Source of the DNA: Cellvibrionaceae bacterium AOL6
GTDB taxonomy: Bacteria; Pseudomonadota; Gammaproteobacteria; Pseudomonadales; Cellvibrionaceae
Direction: 5' to 3'
Assembly: GCA_003265435.1 (NCBI GenBank)
Contig: NOXC01000023.1
Location: forward strand, 1 to 49,156
DNA length: 49,156 nt
The position numbers and the translations under genes are program-made. The notes under the pieces were generated by a model. That model did no database searches and had not been told where the DNA came from. It was given only the letters and a program-made list of their open reading frames with translations. Positions 1 through 9,389 of the stretch are shown here, one piece after another; positions within the stretch are counted from its first letter, which is position 1, and each line of letters starts with the position of its first letter.

Positions 1-1
1 T

Positions 2-412
2 CCCCTGTGTGCCTTGCCCGAGCTCGAAGGGCATGCCATGCGCTCATATTATTCTCGTTTTGTGTTGAGCTTTCCGTTCGATGCGCTCGATGGGGCAAAG
101 CAGGCGCGCCTCTATCGCCTCGCCGGATTTTTACAGTCAGACGCCTTTCAAAGCGGAGTATGGGAAGGGCTCAGGGAAATACCGATCGACAGCACAGGTT
201 TACAGGCGTCGACGCGTGACTCGGCAGCGTTCAAGGTGATCAGGCAGGCTATGGAAGACGGCGTCGCCATGCCGGGGAATGCGGCGATGTCCCGCTATTG
301 GGAGGGCCTGTTCAAAGCGTTCGTGCGCTACGGCGGTGGTGCACTCAGCGACGGCGAAGTGGCGCCCTATGTCCGCGCCTATCTGCAATGGGAGCCTGAC
401 GAGGATGGCTAA
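2..412 (+). CDS. C-terminal part of a MalE-like sugar-binding protein (5' end outside window)
   Basis: The reading frame is open from the window edge to the TAA at 410-412, so only the last ~136 residues are present. They match the C-terminal lobe of family 1 (maltose-type) extracellular solute-binding proteins: a helix-rich stretch, then a segment of the form A-x-GVAMPGNAAMSRYWEGL, which corresponds to the 'MPN.P.M..W' motif near the end of MalE, and a final helix. Such proteins bind sugars in the periplasm and serve either an ABC importer or a sensor kinase. Here the next gene is a membrane histidine kinase that starts inside the last codons of this one (8-base overlap), and no ABC permease follows. 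A sensory role is therefore inferred. The N-terminus and signal peptide cannot be seen. Confidence 0.65.
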   Translation, partial: PLCALPELEGHAMRSYYSRFVLSFPFDALDGAKQARLYRLAGFLQSDAFQSGVWEGLREIPIDSTGLQASTRDSAAFKVIRQAMEDGVAMPGNAAMSRYWEGLFKAFVRYGGGALSDGEVAPYVRAYLQWEPDEDG

Positions 413-3344
413 GCGGCGCTTGCTTCTCGCCTTACGCAATCATATGTTGCTTGTCGCGCTCGTACCGCTGCTCGCAATTTCCGTCCTGTTTTATGTTTTT
501 TATTTTCGCGCCACAGTAACCCAGGCCGACAACTTCACCAACTGGCAGGCAAAAAATGTCGCCGCAGAAATTAAGCGCTTGCTTGATGCAGAACAAATGG
601 ATCTGCAGAGACTGGCGGGTTTCGAATCTGTCAGACGCGTGGTGTACCAGCCGGGGCATGCACTATCGGCATTTCGTCAACTGCAGTCGTATCAGAGAAA
701 CGGTGCGCTGGTTTCCACGCTCTATGTGTTTGATGAAAAAGCCGAGCTAGCCGAAGCTTACCCGGTGTCGAGTTACGGAGATGTTCCCACCGTATTTGCC
801 GGCATTTTTGAGCATGAAATACAGCGCAATGGGCTGGATAGAAATATTCGCTTGTATTTGTTGGGTGAGGATACCCTGGAGCCCCAGCTGGTTCTGGTGA
901 CCTCTTTAATTGATTCGCAAAGTTCTTTCTACACGCCGGAGCGGGCCAGAGGTCTGCTCTTTGCTGTGATCGCGCTTCCAACACTGCTCAATCAGGTTGA
1001 AAAGTCGGATTACCTCACGGGACGGCGTCACAACCTTTTATTGCAGGTGGACGATCGTTTGATCGACTCGCGCCGAGGCTTGTCGGGCGTGGTTGACATC
1101 AGTAGTGGCGCATCCGAAATCATGAGTGTGCCCGATGTACACGGCGAACTTCGAAAAATCGCAATTGAAGTGCAGGAGTCTCGACAGGACTATCGCGAAC
1201 AGTTGGATGTCGGTGCGGTCATCGCCATCATTCTGGCTGTAGTGTGCCTACTTTATATTTACACCAGTTCCAAACGCATCTACCAGAGTATCCTCGATCC
1301 CTTAAGAGACATTGTTTCGTCGAGCAAGGCCATCAGTGCGGGCGATTTTAAAACGACCGAGCGTGAATACGAATATGTCGAATTGCAGACCATCAATACG
1401 ACATTGAATGAGCTGAGGGTGACCCTGGAAGATCAAATGCAGCATCTGCGCAGTGCGCGGGAGAAAGCCGAGCTATCTGAAAAATTGAAGAGCGAATTTC
1501 TGGCCAATATGAGTCATGAAATTCGAACCCCCATTAATGGGGTCTCAGGCATGTTGCAATTGTTGGGGCGTTCCAAGCTCAATGCAGATCAAAAACACAA
1601 AGTGACCTTGGCCCGCCAAAGTGCAGACGCACTCTTGGTCGTCATTAATGACATACTCGATTTTTCTAAAATTGAATCCAATAAACTGGAGCTTGAACAT
1701 CAGTGTTTTGATGCGCGCGCCCTGCTCGAAGGAACGGTAGAATTTTTTGCGCTCGCTGCTCAAGAGAAGGGCCTCGAAATTCTACTCGATACGACCGAGT
1801 TGCAACCTTTGGTGATGTGCGGCGATAGAACCCGAGTGCGACAAGTGATCAATAATTTGCTCGGTAATGCGATTAAATTTACAGAGCATGGACACATTTT
1901 GGTTAGGGCAAGTGCTGAGGAAAAAGGCGAAGGCATGCAGCTCCGTTGCTCGGTGAATGACACGGGCATTGGGATCAGTGACGAAGCGCGTAGACATTTA
2001 TTTGAGGCCTTCTCTCAAGCGGATGCGTCCACAACCAGGAAGTATGGTGGAACGGGCCTTGGACTCAGTATCAGTCAGCGATTGTGTGAGTTGATGGGAG
2101 GAGGTATTGAGGTACGCAGTGAACTTGGAAAAGGCAGTGAATTTGAAGCGTGCTTTTTGCTCGATAAGGCCGAAGAAGGCACATTCAGCCCTGAGGTAAG
2201 GTTACCGTCAAAGCGAGTGTGTGTGATGGGCACGGCTTCCCCCTGTCTGGATTTACTCCGTCGACAATTGGTGACACTGGGCCTCGATGTGATTGCACAT
2301 GAAGCGCTGGGTCAGCCTATTCCCGATGCGGATTGGCATATCGCGAGTGTGTCGTTTTGGCGTGAGTGCAATGTGCCACCTTCTTCCTTTTGTAAGCGCG
2401 TAGCGCTGTGTCCTCTTCAAGATGCCGATGACAGTCTGCGCGAAGCATCGTCAGGCTTTGATGAGGTGCTGACGCTACCCGTTACACACGCCGCCTTGGT
2501 GAGTTTGCTGCAGGGTAAAGCAAGCGCCGATAGCCCGGCAACGGAGGCGCAGTGTACTGATCTCCAGCACTGTCATCTCCTGGTTGCGGAAGATAATGCC
2601 GTTAATCGCGAGGTGGTGGCGGGCATGCTCGAGGACTTGGGTTGCCGCATGACGTTCGCGGTCAATGGGCGCGAGGCCTTGGCCCGCTGTGAGCGTACTC
2701 GTTTTGATGCCATTTTAATGGATTGTCAGATGCCAGAGTTGGATGGCTTTGGGGCGACGGAACGGATTCGCCAAATGGAACGGGAGCGTGGCGCGAGTGC
2801 ACAGGTCATCATCGCGTTAACCGCCAACGCGATGGAGTCTGACAGAGAGCGCTGTCTGGCTGCCGGCATGGACGACTACCTCTCCAAACCTGTGGATGCC
2901 GATGCGCTCGAAACGACCCTCATGCGCTGGCTTTGCCGCTCGGAGCCCTCTGTGTCCTTGCATGATGCCCCAAGTAAAGAGAGTGATCAGCAAACGCTGG
3001 TGATCTGGGACGAAGAGGCCGTGCTCAAGCGCATGCGAGGCAAGCCAGAGCGGGTGCAACGTATGGCGCGAACCTTCCTAGCGTCCGCACCAGCGCTTCA
3101 GCAACGCCTGGCGTCGACGAATGACACAAGTGCGATGCGTGAGCTGGCGCATGAAATAAAAGGGGCGGCGGCGAATCTGTCTCTCATGGCGTTACAGGCG
3201 GCTGCCTTGGCGCTGGAAGCCGACACTCAATCGGCCACGCACAACGACGCGTCCACTGGAACCCTAAGCGCGAGCGTGCTGGCCGAGCTCGACCGGGCAA
3301 TCGCCCGGCTTGAATCTGAGTGCGATATGCCAACGGGATCATGA
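405..3344 (+). CDS. Hybrid sensor histidine kinase (HAMP-HisKA-HATPase-REC-Hpt)
   Basis: A 979-residue inner-membrane hybrid kinase. From the chosen ATG (405) there is a TM helix at about 14-34, a periplasmic sensor domain, a second TM at about 268-287, a HAMP-like linker, a HisKA domain with phospho-acceptor H371 (MSHEIRTPINGV), a HATPase domain with N-box near 480, DTGIGI near 519 and the GTGLGLS box near 547, a receiver domain (AEDN acid pair near 729, phospho-acceptor D773 in LMDCQMPE, SKPV lysine downstream) and a C-terminal Hpt with H916 (LAHEIKGAAANL). This is the BarA/ArcB-type multistep phosphorelay layout. The open frame extends back to 279, but the ATG at 405 puts the first TM at the N-terminus and overlaps the preceding gene's stop, which suggests translational coupling. 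No response regulator lies downstream. Its output is probably the arabinan genes that follow; this is inferred from position. Confidence 0.88.
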   Translation: MAKRRLLLALRNHMLLVALVPLLAISVLFYVFYFRATVTQADNFTNWQAKNVAAEIKRLLDAEQMDLQRLAGFESVRRVVYQPGHALSAFRQLQSYQRNGALVSTLYVFDEKAELAEAYPVSSYGDVPTVFAGIFEHEIQRNGLDRNIRLYLLGEDTLEPQLVLVTSLIDSQSSFYTPERARGLLFAVIALPTLLNQVEKSDYLTGRRHNLLLQVDDRLIDSRRGLSGVVDISSGASEIMSVPDVHGELRKIAIEVQESRQDYREQLDVGAVIAIILAVVCLLYIYTSSKRIYQSILDPLRDIVSSSKAISAGDFKTTEREYEYVELQTINTTLNELRVTLEDQMQHLRSAREKAELSEKLKSEFLANMSHEIRTPINGVSGMLQLLGRSKLNADQKHKVTLARQSADALLVVINDILDFSKIESNKLELEHQCFDARALLEGTVEFFALAAQEKGLEILLDTTELQPLVMCGDRTRVRQVINNLLGNAIKFTEHGHILVRASAEEKGEGMQLRCSVNDTGIGISDEARRHLFEAFSQADASTTRKYGGTGLGLSISQRLCELMGGGIEVRSELGKGSEFEACFLLDKAEEGTFSPEVRLPSKRVCVMGTASPCLDLLRRQLVTLGLDVIAHEALGQPIPDADWHIASVSFWRECNVPPSSFCKRVALCPLQDADDSLREASSGFDEVLTLPVTHAALVSLLQGKASADSPATEAQCTDLQHCHLLVAEDNAVNREVVAGMLEDLGCRMTFAVNGREALARCERTRFDAILMDCQMPELDGFGATERIRQMERERGASAQVIIALTANAMESDRERCLAAGMDDYLSKPVDADALETTLMRWLCRSEPSVSLHDAPSKESDQQTLVIWDEEAVLKRMRGKPERVQRMARTFLASAPALQQRLASTNDTSAMRELAHEIKGAAANLSLMALQAAALALEADTQSATHNDASTGTLSASVLAELDRAIARLESECDMPTGS

Positions 3345-3356
3345 TTTTCGTTGGGT

Positions 3357-3368
3357 GTAAGCGCTTAC
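3357..3368. promoter_or_regulatory. LacI/CRE-type operator palindrome
   Basis: GTAAGCGCTTAC is a perfect 12-base palindrome located 12 bases after the kinase stop and about 56 bases upstream of the best -35 box of the transporter operon. The form (TGTAA-GCGC-TTAC) is typical of operators bound by LacI-family sugar repressors, which have a central CG step. No LacI-family gene is present in the window, so the regulator is unidentified. Confidence 0.5.
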
Positions 3369-3423
3369 TATCGAGGTGCGCTCGCTGTCGAGTGCCCCGT
3401 GTCACGCGGCGCGCTCAGCGGCA

Positions 3424-3452
3424 TTGACACTCCATAAAAGGCCGAATAATAT
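3424..3452 (+). promoter_or_regulatory. Sigma70-like promoter for the symporter operon
   Basis: TTGACA at 3424-3429 is followed after 17 bases by TAATAT at 3447-3452; an alternative -10, TATAAT, lies at 3450-3455 with 20-base spacing. It sits 64 bases ahead of the symporter ATG and downstream of the palindrome at 3357-3368. Confidence 0.5.
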
Positions 3453-3515
3453 AATAATACTTTTGGCGATACTGATTCGCCGCTGTATTCCCGTTGTTTG
3501 AGGCACATAAAAATA

Positions 3516-4862
3516 ATGCATACCAACAGGCTTACCGTACTTGAGAAAGTCGGTTTCGGTGCCGGAGACATGGCGGTCAACGTCATGATCGCAGCACTGT
3601 TCTACTTCATGTCGTTTTTTTACACCGATATCTTTGGCCTCAAGCCGACCCACATGGGCATCTTGTTCCTTGTTGCACGCTTTGTCGATGCGTTCACCGA
3701 CCCCTTAATGGGGGTGCTGACGGATCGAGTGAAAACCCGATGGGGGCACTTCAAGCACTGGTTTTTGTTTCTTTCCGTGCCCTACGGCTTGTCCGTCATC
3801 CTTTTGTTTACCACGCCGGACTTCAGCTACAACATGAAGCTGGTTTGGGCGTATTTGACCTACCTTTTAGCAACACTGCTCTTCACCGGTGTGGCCATTC
3901 CTTATATCTCGTTGATTGGCGTCCTCACGGCGGACCCGAAAGAGCGGCTTTCAGCCAATGGCTATCGCATGTTTTTTGCCAAAATTGCCAATGTGGCCAT
4001 CGTTTGGTCCGTGCCCAAGCTGGCTGAAATGTGGGGCGGTGGCGATATCGCGAAAGGGTATCAGCTGGCGATGATTTTGATCTCGGTCGTTGCGATCGGC
4101 CTGTTTCTATTTTGTTTCGCAACCACTACCGAGCGGCTTGATCACAAAGTGGATAAGAAACCCTTTGGCGAGCAACTGGGCTACCTGCTGAAAAATGATC
4201 AATGGTTATTGTTGTGTGCAGCATGTGTATTAGGGACCCTGGGCTACGCCATTCGCGGATCAGTGGCGATGTACTATGCGAAATATTATCTTGAATACGA
4301 TGACCCTGGCCTGTTTTTAAGTGCGGGTATTGCGGCGTCAATCGTATCGATGGTGGCCAGTACCTGGATAACCAAACGCTATTGTAAAGTGAAGCTTTTC
4401 CGTTGGTCGCAAATTGCCGTGTTGTTCCTGTCGGCGCTCATGTTCTTTGTCGTGCAGCCAAGCCCGGATGCGGCGGGCATTGCGATGGCCTTTCTCCTTT
4501 ACGTTGTGCTGTGTTTTGTCGTCGACCTGCATGCGCCTGTTTTTTGGTCTTCCATTGCTGAGGCCGTGGATTACGGTGAAATTAAAGATGGCAGTCGTGT
4601 GTCTGGCCTTTCATTTGGTGGCATTTCCTTTTGTCAGAAAGCCGGTGGTGGCCTGGCCGGCTTGATCGGCGGTTTATTGCTGACCTTCTTCAATTACGAG
4701 CCCAATGTGGCTCAATCGGCCTACACCTTAATGGGTTTGGCCCTGATGTTGACCATCATCCCCGGGCTCTTCCACGCGTTGCTGGGTGTGGTGTTGTTCA
4801 AGTACAAAATCAGTGATGGCTATTACACAACGATGATGGCCGAGAAAAAACTTCCTGAGTAA
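3516..4862 (+). CDS. GPH-family (MelB-like) sugar:cation symporter
   Basis: A 448-residue major facilitator protein with about 12 hydrophobic helices. The N-terminus (EKVGFGAGDMAVN), the loop ARFVDAFTDPLMGVLTDR and the TRWGHFKHW segment are hallmarks of the glycoside-pentoside-hexuronide:cation symporter family (MelB, XynB-type, YicJ). The ATG at 3516 is preferred over an upstream TTG (3498) because AGG lies about 12 bases before it and the family signature begins there. It should carry arabinose or short arabino-oligosaccharides across the inner membrane. The next gene, a cytoplasmic GH43_26 enzyme, starts 15 bases later, so imported oligosaccharides could be hydrolysed at once. Substrate is inferred from context. 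Confidence 0.88.
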   Translation: MHTNRLTVLEKVGFGAGDMAVNVMIAALFYFMSFFYTDIFGLKPTHMGILFLVARFVDAFTDPLMGVLTDRVKTRWGHFKHWFLFLSVPYGLSVILLFTTPDFSYNMKLVWAYLTYLLATLLFTGVAIPYISLIGVLTADPKERLSANGYRMFFAKIANVAIVWSVPKLAEMWGGGDIAKGYQLAMILISVVAIGLFLFCFATTTERLDHKVDKKPFGEQLGYLLKNDQWLLLCAACVLGTLGYAIRGSVAMYYAKYYLEYDDPGLFLSAGIAASIVSMVASTWITKRYCKVKLFRWSQIAVLFLSALMFFVVQPSPDAAGIAMAFLLYVVLCFVVDLHAPVFWSSIAEAVDYGEIKDGSRVSGLSFGGISFCQKAGGGLAGLIGGLLLTFFNYEPNVAQSAYTLMGLALMLTIIPGLFHALLGVVLFKYKISDGYYTTMMAEKKLPE

Positions 4863-4877
4863 AGTTTTGGAGTCGAA

Positions 4878-5831
4878 ATGAAACTGTTGAAACCTTTGAT
4901 CGAGCAGCGTGCCGATCCCTTTATCTATCGTCACACGGATGGGTTTTATTATTTTACCGGCTCTGTGCCTGCCTATGATGGTATTGAGTTGCGTCGCGCG
5001 GCAACCATCGAAGGTCTGGCTCAGGCTGAAACAGTGATGGTTTGGAAAAAGCCCGATGAAGGCCCATACAGTGATTTGATCTGGGCACCTGAAATTCATT
5101 TTAATCAGGGCGCTTGGTATGTGTATTTTGCCGCGGCGCCTTCGCGTGAAATTAAATACGATCTGTTTCAGCATCGTATGTATGCCATCTCCTGTCAGGA
5201 TGCGAACCCGCTAACGGGAGCGTGGACCTTCGAAGGTCAGGTTGACTCGGGAATCGATGCGTTTTGCCTGGACGCGACCACCTTCACGCACAACGATGTG
5301 TTGTATTACGTGTGGGCGCAAAAAGAGCTGGACGTTCCTGGAAACTCCAACATCATGATCGCGCCAATGTCTAATCCGACGACCCTGTCGGGTGAGCCTG
5401 TGCGTCTGTCCATTCCTGAGTTCGAGTGGGAGAAGCGAGGCTTCCTCGTTAACGAGGGGCCGGCCATAGTGAAGCACGGTGGACGTATTTTTATCAGCTA
5501 CTCCGCCAGTGCCACCGATGAGAACTACTGCATGGGTGTATTGTGGGCGGATGAAAACAGCGATCTCTTGTCACCGGAGAGCTGGACCAAGGCGTTACAG
5601 CCGGTGTTTCAGACGGCGGCCGAGGAAAAAGTCTTTGGGCCCGGTCACAATAGTTTTACCAAAGCTGAAGATGGCGAAACCGACATCCTCGTTTACCACG
5701 CTCGAAATTACACAGAGATTGAAGGCGACCCGCTTTGGGATCCCAATCGCCATACCTATGTCAAAACGCTGCGCTGGGACGATGAAGGCATGCCTGTCTT
5801 TGGTAGCCCGGCCTACGACGAAACACTCTAA
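4878..5831 (+). CDS. Cytoplasmic GH43_26 exo-alpha-1,5-L-arabinofuranosidase
   Basis: A 317-residue five-bladed beta-propeller glycoside hydrolase of GH43. The opening PLIEQRADPFIYRHTDGFYYF and IELRRAATIEGL are characteristic of subfamily 26, which contains exo-alpha-1,5-L-arabinofuranosidases. Likely catalytic residues are D13 (RADP, base), D132 (CLDATT, pKa modulator) and E193 (VNEGPA, acid). There is no signal peptide: the catalytic domain starts within ten residues of the ATG, so the enzyme is cytoplasmic. TGGAG precedes the start. It forms an operon with the symporter just upstream. A close paralogue with a lipoprotein signal lies at 9466-10488. The substrate would be linear alpha-1,5-arabino-oligosaccharides, cleaved from the non-reducing end. 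Confidence 0.87.
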   Translation: MKLLKPLIEQRADPFIYRHTDGFYYFTGSVPAYDGIELRRAATIEGLAQAETVMVWKKPDEGPYSDLIWAPEIHFNQGAWYVYFAAAPSREIKYDLFQHRMYAISCQDANPLTGAWTFEGQVDSGIDAFCLDATTFTHNDVLYYVWAQKELDVPGNSNIMIAPMSNPTTLSGEPVRLSIPEFEWEKRGFLVNEGPAIVKHGGRIFISYSASATDENYCMGVLWADENSDLLSPESWTKALQPVFQTAAEEKVFGPGHNSFTKAEDGETDILVYHARNYTEIEGDPLWDPNRHTYVKTLRWDDEGMPVFGSPAYDETL

Positions 5832-5848
5832 ATAGAATGACCCTGATA

Positions 5849-5890
5849 GCTCGCGGCAGTCCAACCGACACTGTCGCGAGCGTTTTTTTT
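5849..5890 (+). terminator. Rho-independent terminator or attenuator
   Basis: A 12-base-pair stem (5849-5860 with 5870-5881, one G-U pair, 9-base loop) is followed by G and eight T. It lies directly between the cytoplasmic GH43 and the GH127 gene, ending 15 bases before the next ATG. It either ends the symporter-GH43 transcript or allows partial read-through into the GH127 gene. Confidence 0.85.
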
Positions 5891-5905
5891 ATCCAGGAGT
5901 TTGTG

Positions 5906-8292
5906 ATGAGATTCCTCGGCGCTCTTTCCCTTTCCCTGTTGTTGTCGTTTTCGGCTTACGCTCAGACTGCCAACAAGCTGGACTATTTTCCTATCGACCA
6001 GGTGCGCCTGCTAGACAGTCCGTTTAAGCACGCCCAACAGAAAAATGTTGAATACATTTTACAGATGGATGTCGACCGCCTGCTTGCCCCCTTCTTGGCC
6101 GAAGCGGGTTTGCCGACGAAGGCAGAGCGCTATGGGAACTGGGAAAATACCGGGCTGGACGGCCATATCGGGGGGCATTACTTAAGTGCGCTCAGCCTTG
6201 CCTATGCGGCCACCGGAGATGCGCGTCTGAGTGCTCGTCTCGACGATATGCTTGACCAGATGCAGGCTGCACAATTGGCGCATGGGAATGGCTATCTCGG
6301 TGGCGTGCCGAATGGCGATGCGCTCTGGACGGAATTGCGCGATGGAAAAATTGATGCGGGCCTGTTCGCGTTAAACGGATATTGGGTGCCTTGGTACAAC
6401 TTGCATAAAACGTATGCGGGTCTCCGTGATGCCTATGAATATGCTGGGCGTGAGCAAGCAAAAGCGATGTTGCTTGCGCTGGGAGAGTGGACCTGGACGA
6501 CCTTCGGTGAGCTGACCCCGGCACAGTTTGAAACCATGCTGACCACCGAATATGGCGGTATGAATGAAGTGATGATTGATCTCGCTGAAATCTCTGGTGA
6601 TGATCGCTACGTCGAATTGGCACGCCGCTTCTCTCATAAAAAATACTCGAGCCGCTGATTAACGAACGCGATGAGCTTGACGGTTTGCATGCGAATACTC
6701 AAATCCCCAAGGTCGTAGGCTACCAGCGAATTGCGGCGCATGAGGATTTTGGGACATGGCACGAGGCTGCCCGGTTTTTTTGGAACGATGTGGTGTATGA
6801 GCGCAGTGTGGCGATCGGCGGCAACAGTGTGCGTGAACATTTTCATCCGCGCGATGATTTCAGTTCCATGGTGCAGGATGTTGAAGGGCCAGAAACCTGC
6901 AACACCTACAATATGCTTAAATTGACTAAGCTCTTGTATCAGGTGGAGCCCGAAACGGACTATGTTGAATACTACGAGCGTGCGTTGTACAACCACATTC
7001 TCTCGTCGCAGCACCCTGATACAGGGGGGCTGGTGTACTTCACACCGATGCGTCCTCAGCACTATCGTAAATACTCCACGCCAGATGAGGCGATGTGGTG
7101 CTGTGTGGGCTCGGGGATTGAAAATCACAGTAAATACGGCGAATTTATTTACGCGAAATCGGACCGGGCACTTTGGGTCAATCTATTCATTCCTTCGGAA
7201 CTGAACTGGGTGGAGCAGGGTGTTCGCATTGTTCAGACCAATGCGCTCCCGGACCAGGAAGTGAGCACGATCACCGTGCAGGGAGATGCACAGTTTGCGA
7301 TGCACATCCGCTATCCGCAGTGGGTGAAAAAAGGCAAGTTGCGCGTGCGCATTAATGGCCGCAAACAAAAAGTGCGGGTCACGCCAGGGCAGTACATTGT
7401 GCTGGATCGCCAGTGGCGGGCGGGTGATGTGGTGGAATTGTCTCTCCCGATGACGATGGAATTTGAAGGACTGCCCGACGGTAGCGACTATGTGGCTGTG
7501 CGTTATGGGCCCGTGGTGCTCGCGGCCGCGGCCTCGCCATTTGAAAACGAGCAGTTGGCATTTTTCGCTGACGACAGCCGCATGGGACATATTGCGAGCG
7601 GCCCACTGTGCCCGCTCGATCAGGCGCCGATGTTTTTGGGAAGCATCAAAGACATCAAGCTGAAACGCCTGCCCGGAGAGTCGCTTGCATTTAGTGCCGA
7701 TCGCGTGGTGTACCCGGAATCGGCAAGCAGTACGGTGCTTGTGCCGTTTTTCCGAGTCCACGATACGCGCTATACCGTTTATTGGCCGCATGCGACGAAA
7801 GACGAGCTGCAATCGCGTCTTGCCGAGCAGGCAGCGCTGGAGCAGGAGCGCTTGGCATTGGAGCAGCAGACCATTGATAAAATAGCCCCCGGCGAACAAC
7901 AGCCCGAATCCGACCATTTTTTCAAATCGAAGAACAGCGAAGCGGGCGTGAACAAGGGGTTGCACTGGCGCCATGCGCGTGATGGCTGGTTCAGCTACGA
8001 GCTGAATGACCCTTCAGGTGAAGCCGGGGTGCTGGAACTGACGTATTTCGGTTTAGATGCCGGTCGCAGCTTTACGATTGAAGTGAACGAGCAAGTGCTC
8101 GCTGAAGTTACGCTCGACGGGTCTCAAGGGGATCGCTTTTTCACTGTGCGATACCCGCTGTCCGAAGCTGTGAAGAAGGCGGGTAGCATTGAAGGTAAAT
8201 TGTTATTGAAGTTTGTGGCGAAGCCCGGTTCGATTGCAGGTGGGATTTACGGTATCCGATTACTTCGCGAGGACGCCTCGCAGGGCGAGTAA
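5906..8292 (+). pseudogene. GH127/GH146 beta-L-arabinofuranosidase (DUF1680), interrupted by a -1 frameshift
   Basis: Two open frames together encode one ~795-residue DUF1680 enzyme. The first (ATG 5906, RBS CAGGAG) has a signal peptide ending AYA-Q and runs to a TGA at 6656-6658. The second is open from 6640 and ends at 8292. At 6638-6643 there are six A; a seventh would give continuous HKKILEPLINERDELDG. The second half carries the expected zinc and catalytic residues: REHF, PETCNTYN, and the paired cysteines of MWCCVGSG, one being the nucleophile in this family. The C-terminus holds beta-sandwich domains. The product should be a periplasmic beta-L-arabinofuranosidase removing beta-linked Araf caps from arabinan. 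Both halves look otherwise intact, so this may be a sequencing error in a homopolymer, a recent mutation, or a gene rescued by slippage. Confidence 0.82.
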
Positions 8293-8347
8293 AGGCATCG
8301 TGGCATGAGGCAGGCGATCGCCTTGTCTCATGCCGCGACGAGCAGTT

Positions 8348-9370
8348 TTATTTATCCATCAACACGCTACGGTAGCGATCCAGCTCTGCAGGGTCCACTT
8401 CAGGCCAACCCTCTTCCGTCCAGCTAATCTCCAGAATTTTCAACTTCTGGCGGCCTTTGTCTGCCGCTTCATACGCGTGCATGACCAGCAGGTCCTTACC
8501 TTTAAAGTTGTAGACGCTGTTGTGGCCGAGGCCGGGCCAGGCCTCATTGCCCCCGATAAACAGGCTGCCGCCACCGGCATTCATGTCGATGCCCTCACGG
8601 TCCAGATAGGGGCCGGTCAAGGCCTTGCTGCGTCCTACGACGAGGTGATAGGTGCTGTCTTTACCTCTGCAGCAAAAGCCCTTGGAGGCAAATAAATAGT
8701 AGTACTCACCGTGGCGGTAAATAAAGGGGGCCTCAATGTCGGCGGGGCCGGCGATGCGGTCATCCTGATAGGCTGGGCGCTCACCGCGTGCGATGGTATA
8801 CCATTCCTGAGGTTCGGCAGGCGTGTCCCACTGTTCGTTCAGTTTGAATATCTTCAGACCGCTGAAGAAGGAGCCGAAGCTCATCCATGCATCCCCGTTG
8901 TCATCGACGATGATGTGCGGGTCTATGGCGTTCCACAGGTCGCGTCCCGGCACTGACGTGATGACCGCGCCTTGGTCTTCCCAGCCATAGTCCTTGCTGC
9001 TTGGGTCCATGCTTTTCGTGATGGTCAGACCGATGCCCGAGGTATTTTTCCCGAAAGCGCTGACGGAGTAGTACAGATAGTAACTGCCGTCGCGTTCAAT
9101 GATGTCCGGCGCCCAGAGGTGACCGCTGAATTCTGGCGCGGCTTCATGGGCCCATGTGGGGGCGTCATTGAACACCTCACCCAGGTGTTCCCAGTGCTCG
9201 AGGTCGGGGCTGGAGTAGGCGGTGATACCGGGACCCGTGCTATACAGGTAGTAACGATCGCCTTCCTGGGCGACAACGGGATCGTGAATGAACAGTTGTT
9301 CAGCGTCGGCGACGTAGGTGCATGCGGCCACCATAGAGGCGATGGCGCTGCCGAGAATCTGTTTCTTCAT
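8348..9370 (-). CDS. arb43A: GH43_5 endo-alpha-1,5-L-arabinanase (Arb43A type)
   Basis: A 340-residue GH43 enzyme very similar in layout to Cellvibrio japonicus Arb43A as I recall it. Catalytic residues are D30 (IHDPVV, base), D150 (NAIDPH, modulator) and E213 (IEAPFI, acid), each exactly eight positions below the known D38/D158/E221. Shared landmarks include STGPGIT, GHLWAPDI, YYSVSAFGKNTS, FGSF and GHNSVYNF. The N-terminus has a signal peptide; VAAC at 14-17 could be a lipobox, otherwise cleavage would follow ADA. It hydrolyses the alpha-1,5-arabinan backbone in the periplasm or at the outer membrane. It is the only arabinan-locus gene on the minus strand, divergent from the lipoprotein GH43_26, with both promoters packed into about 95 bases. 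It converges with the GH127 gene, 55 bases apart. Confidence 0.92.
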   Translation of the reverse strand: MKKQILGSAIASMVAACTYVADAEQLFIHDPVVAQEGDRYYLYSTGPGITAYSSPDLEHWEHLGEVFNDAPTWAHEAAPEFSGHLWAPDIIERDGSYYLYYSVSAFGKNTSGIGLTITKSMDPSSKDYGWEDQGAVITSVPGRDLWNAIDPHIIVDDNGDAWMSFGSFFSGLKIFKLNEQWDTPAEPQEWYTIARGERPAYQDDRIAGPADIEAPFIYRHGEYYYLFASKGFCCRGKDSTYHLVVGRSKALTGPYLDREGIDMNAGGGSLFIGGNEAWPGLGHNSVYNFKGKDLLVMHAYEAADKGRQKLKILEISWTEEGWPEVDPAELDRYRSVLMDK

Positions 9371-9389
9371 AGGGCAACTTGTCTGACTA

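Noticed and set aside
3498-3515. TTG start for the symporter
   Set aside because: The ATG at 3516 fits the family's N-terminus and has better ribosome-binding-site spacing.
7183-7974. 263-codon frame on the minus strand inside the GH127 gene
   Set aside because: It is antisense to a conserved catalytic region, has no family features, and arises from codon bias of the plus-strand gene.
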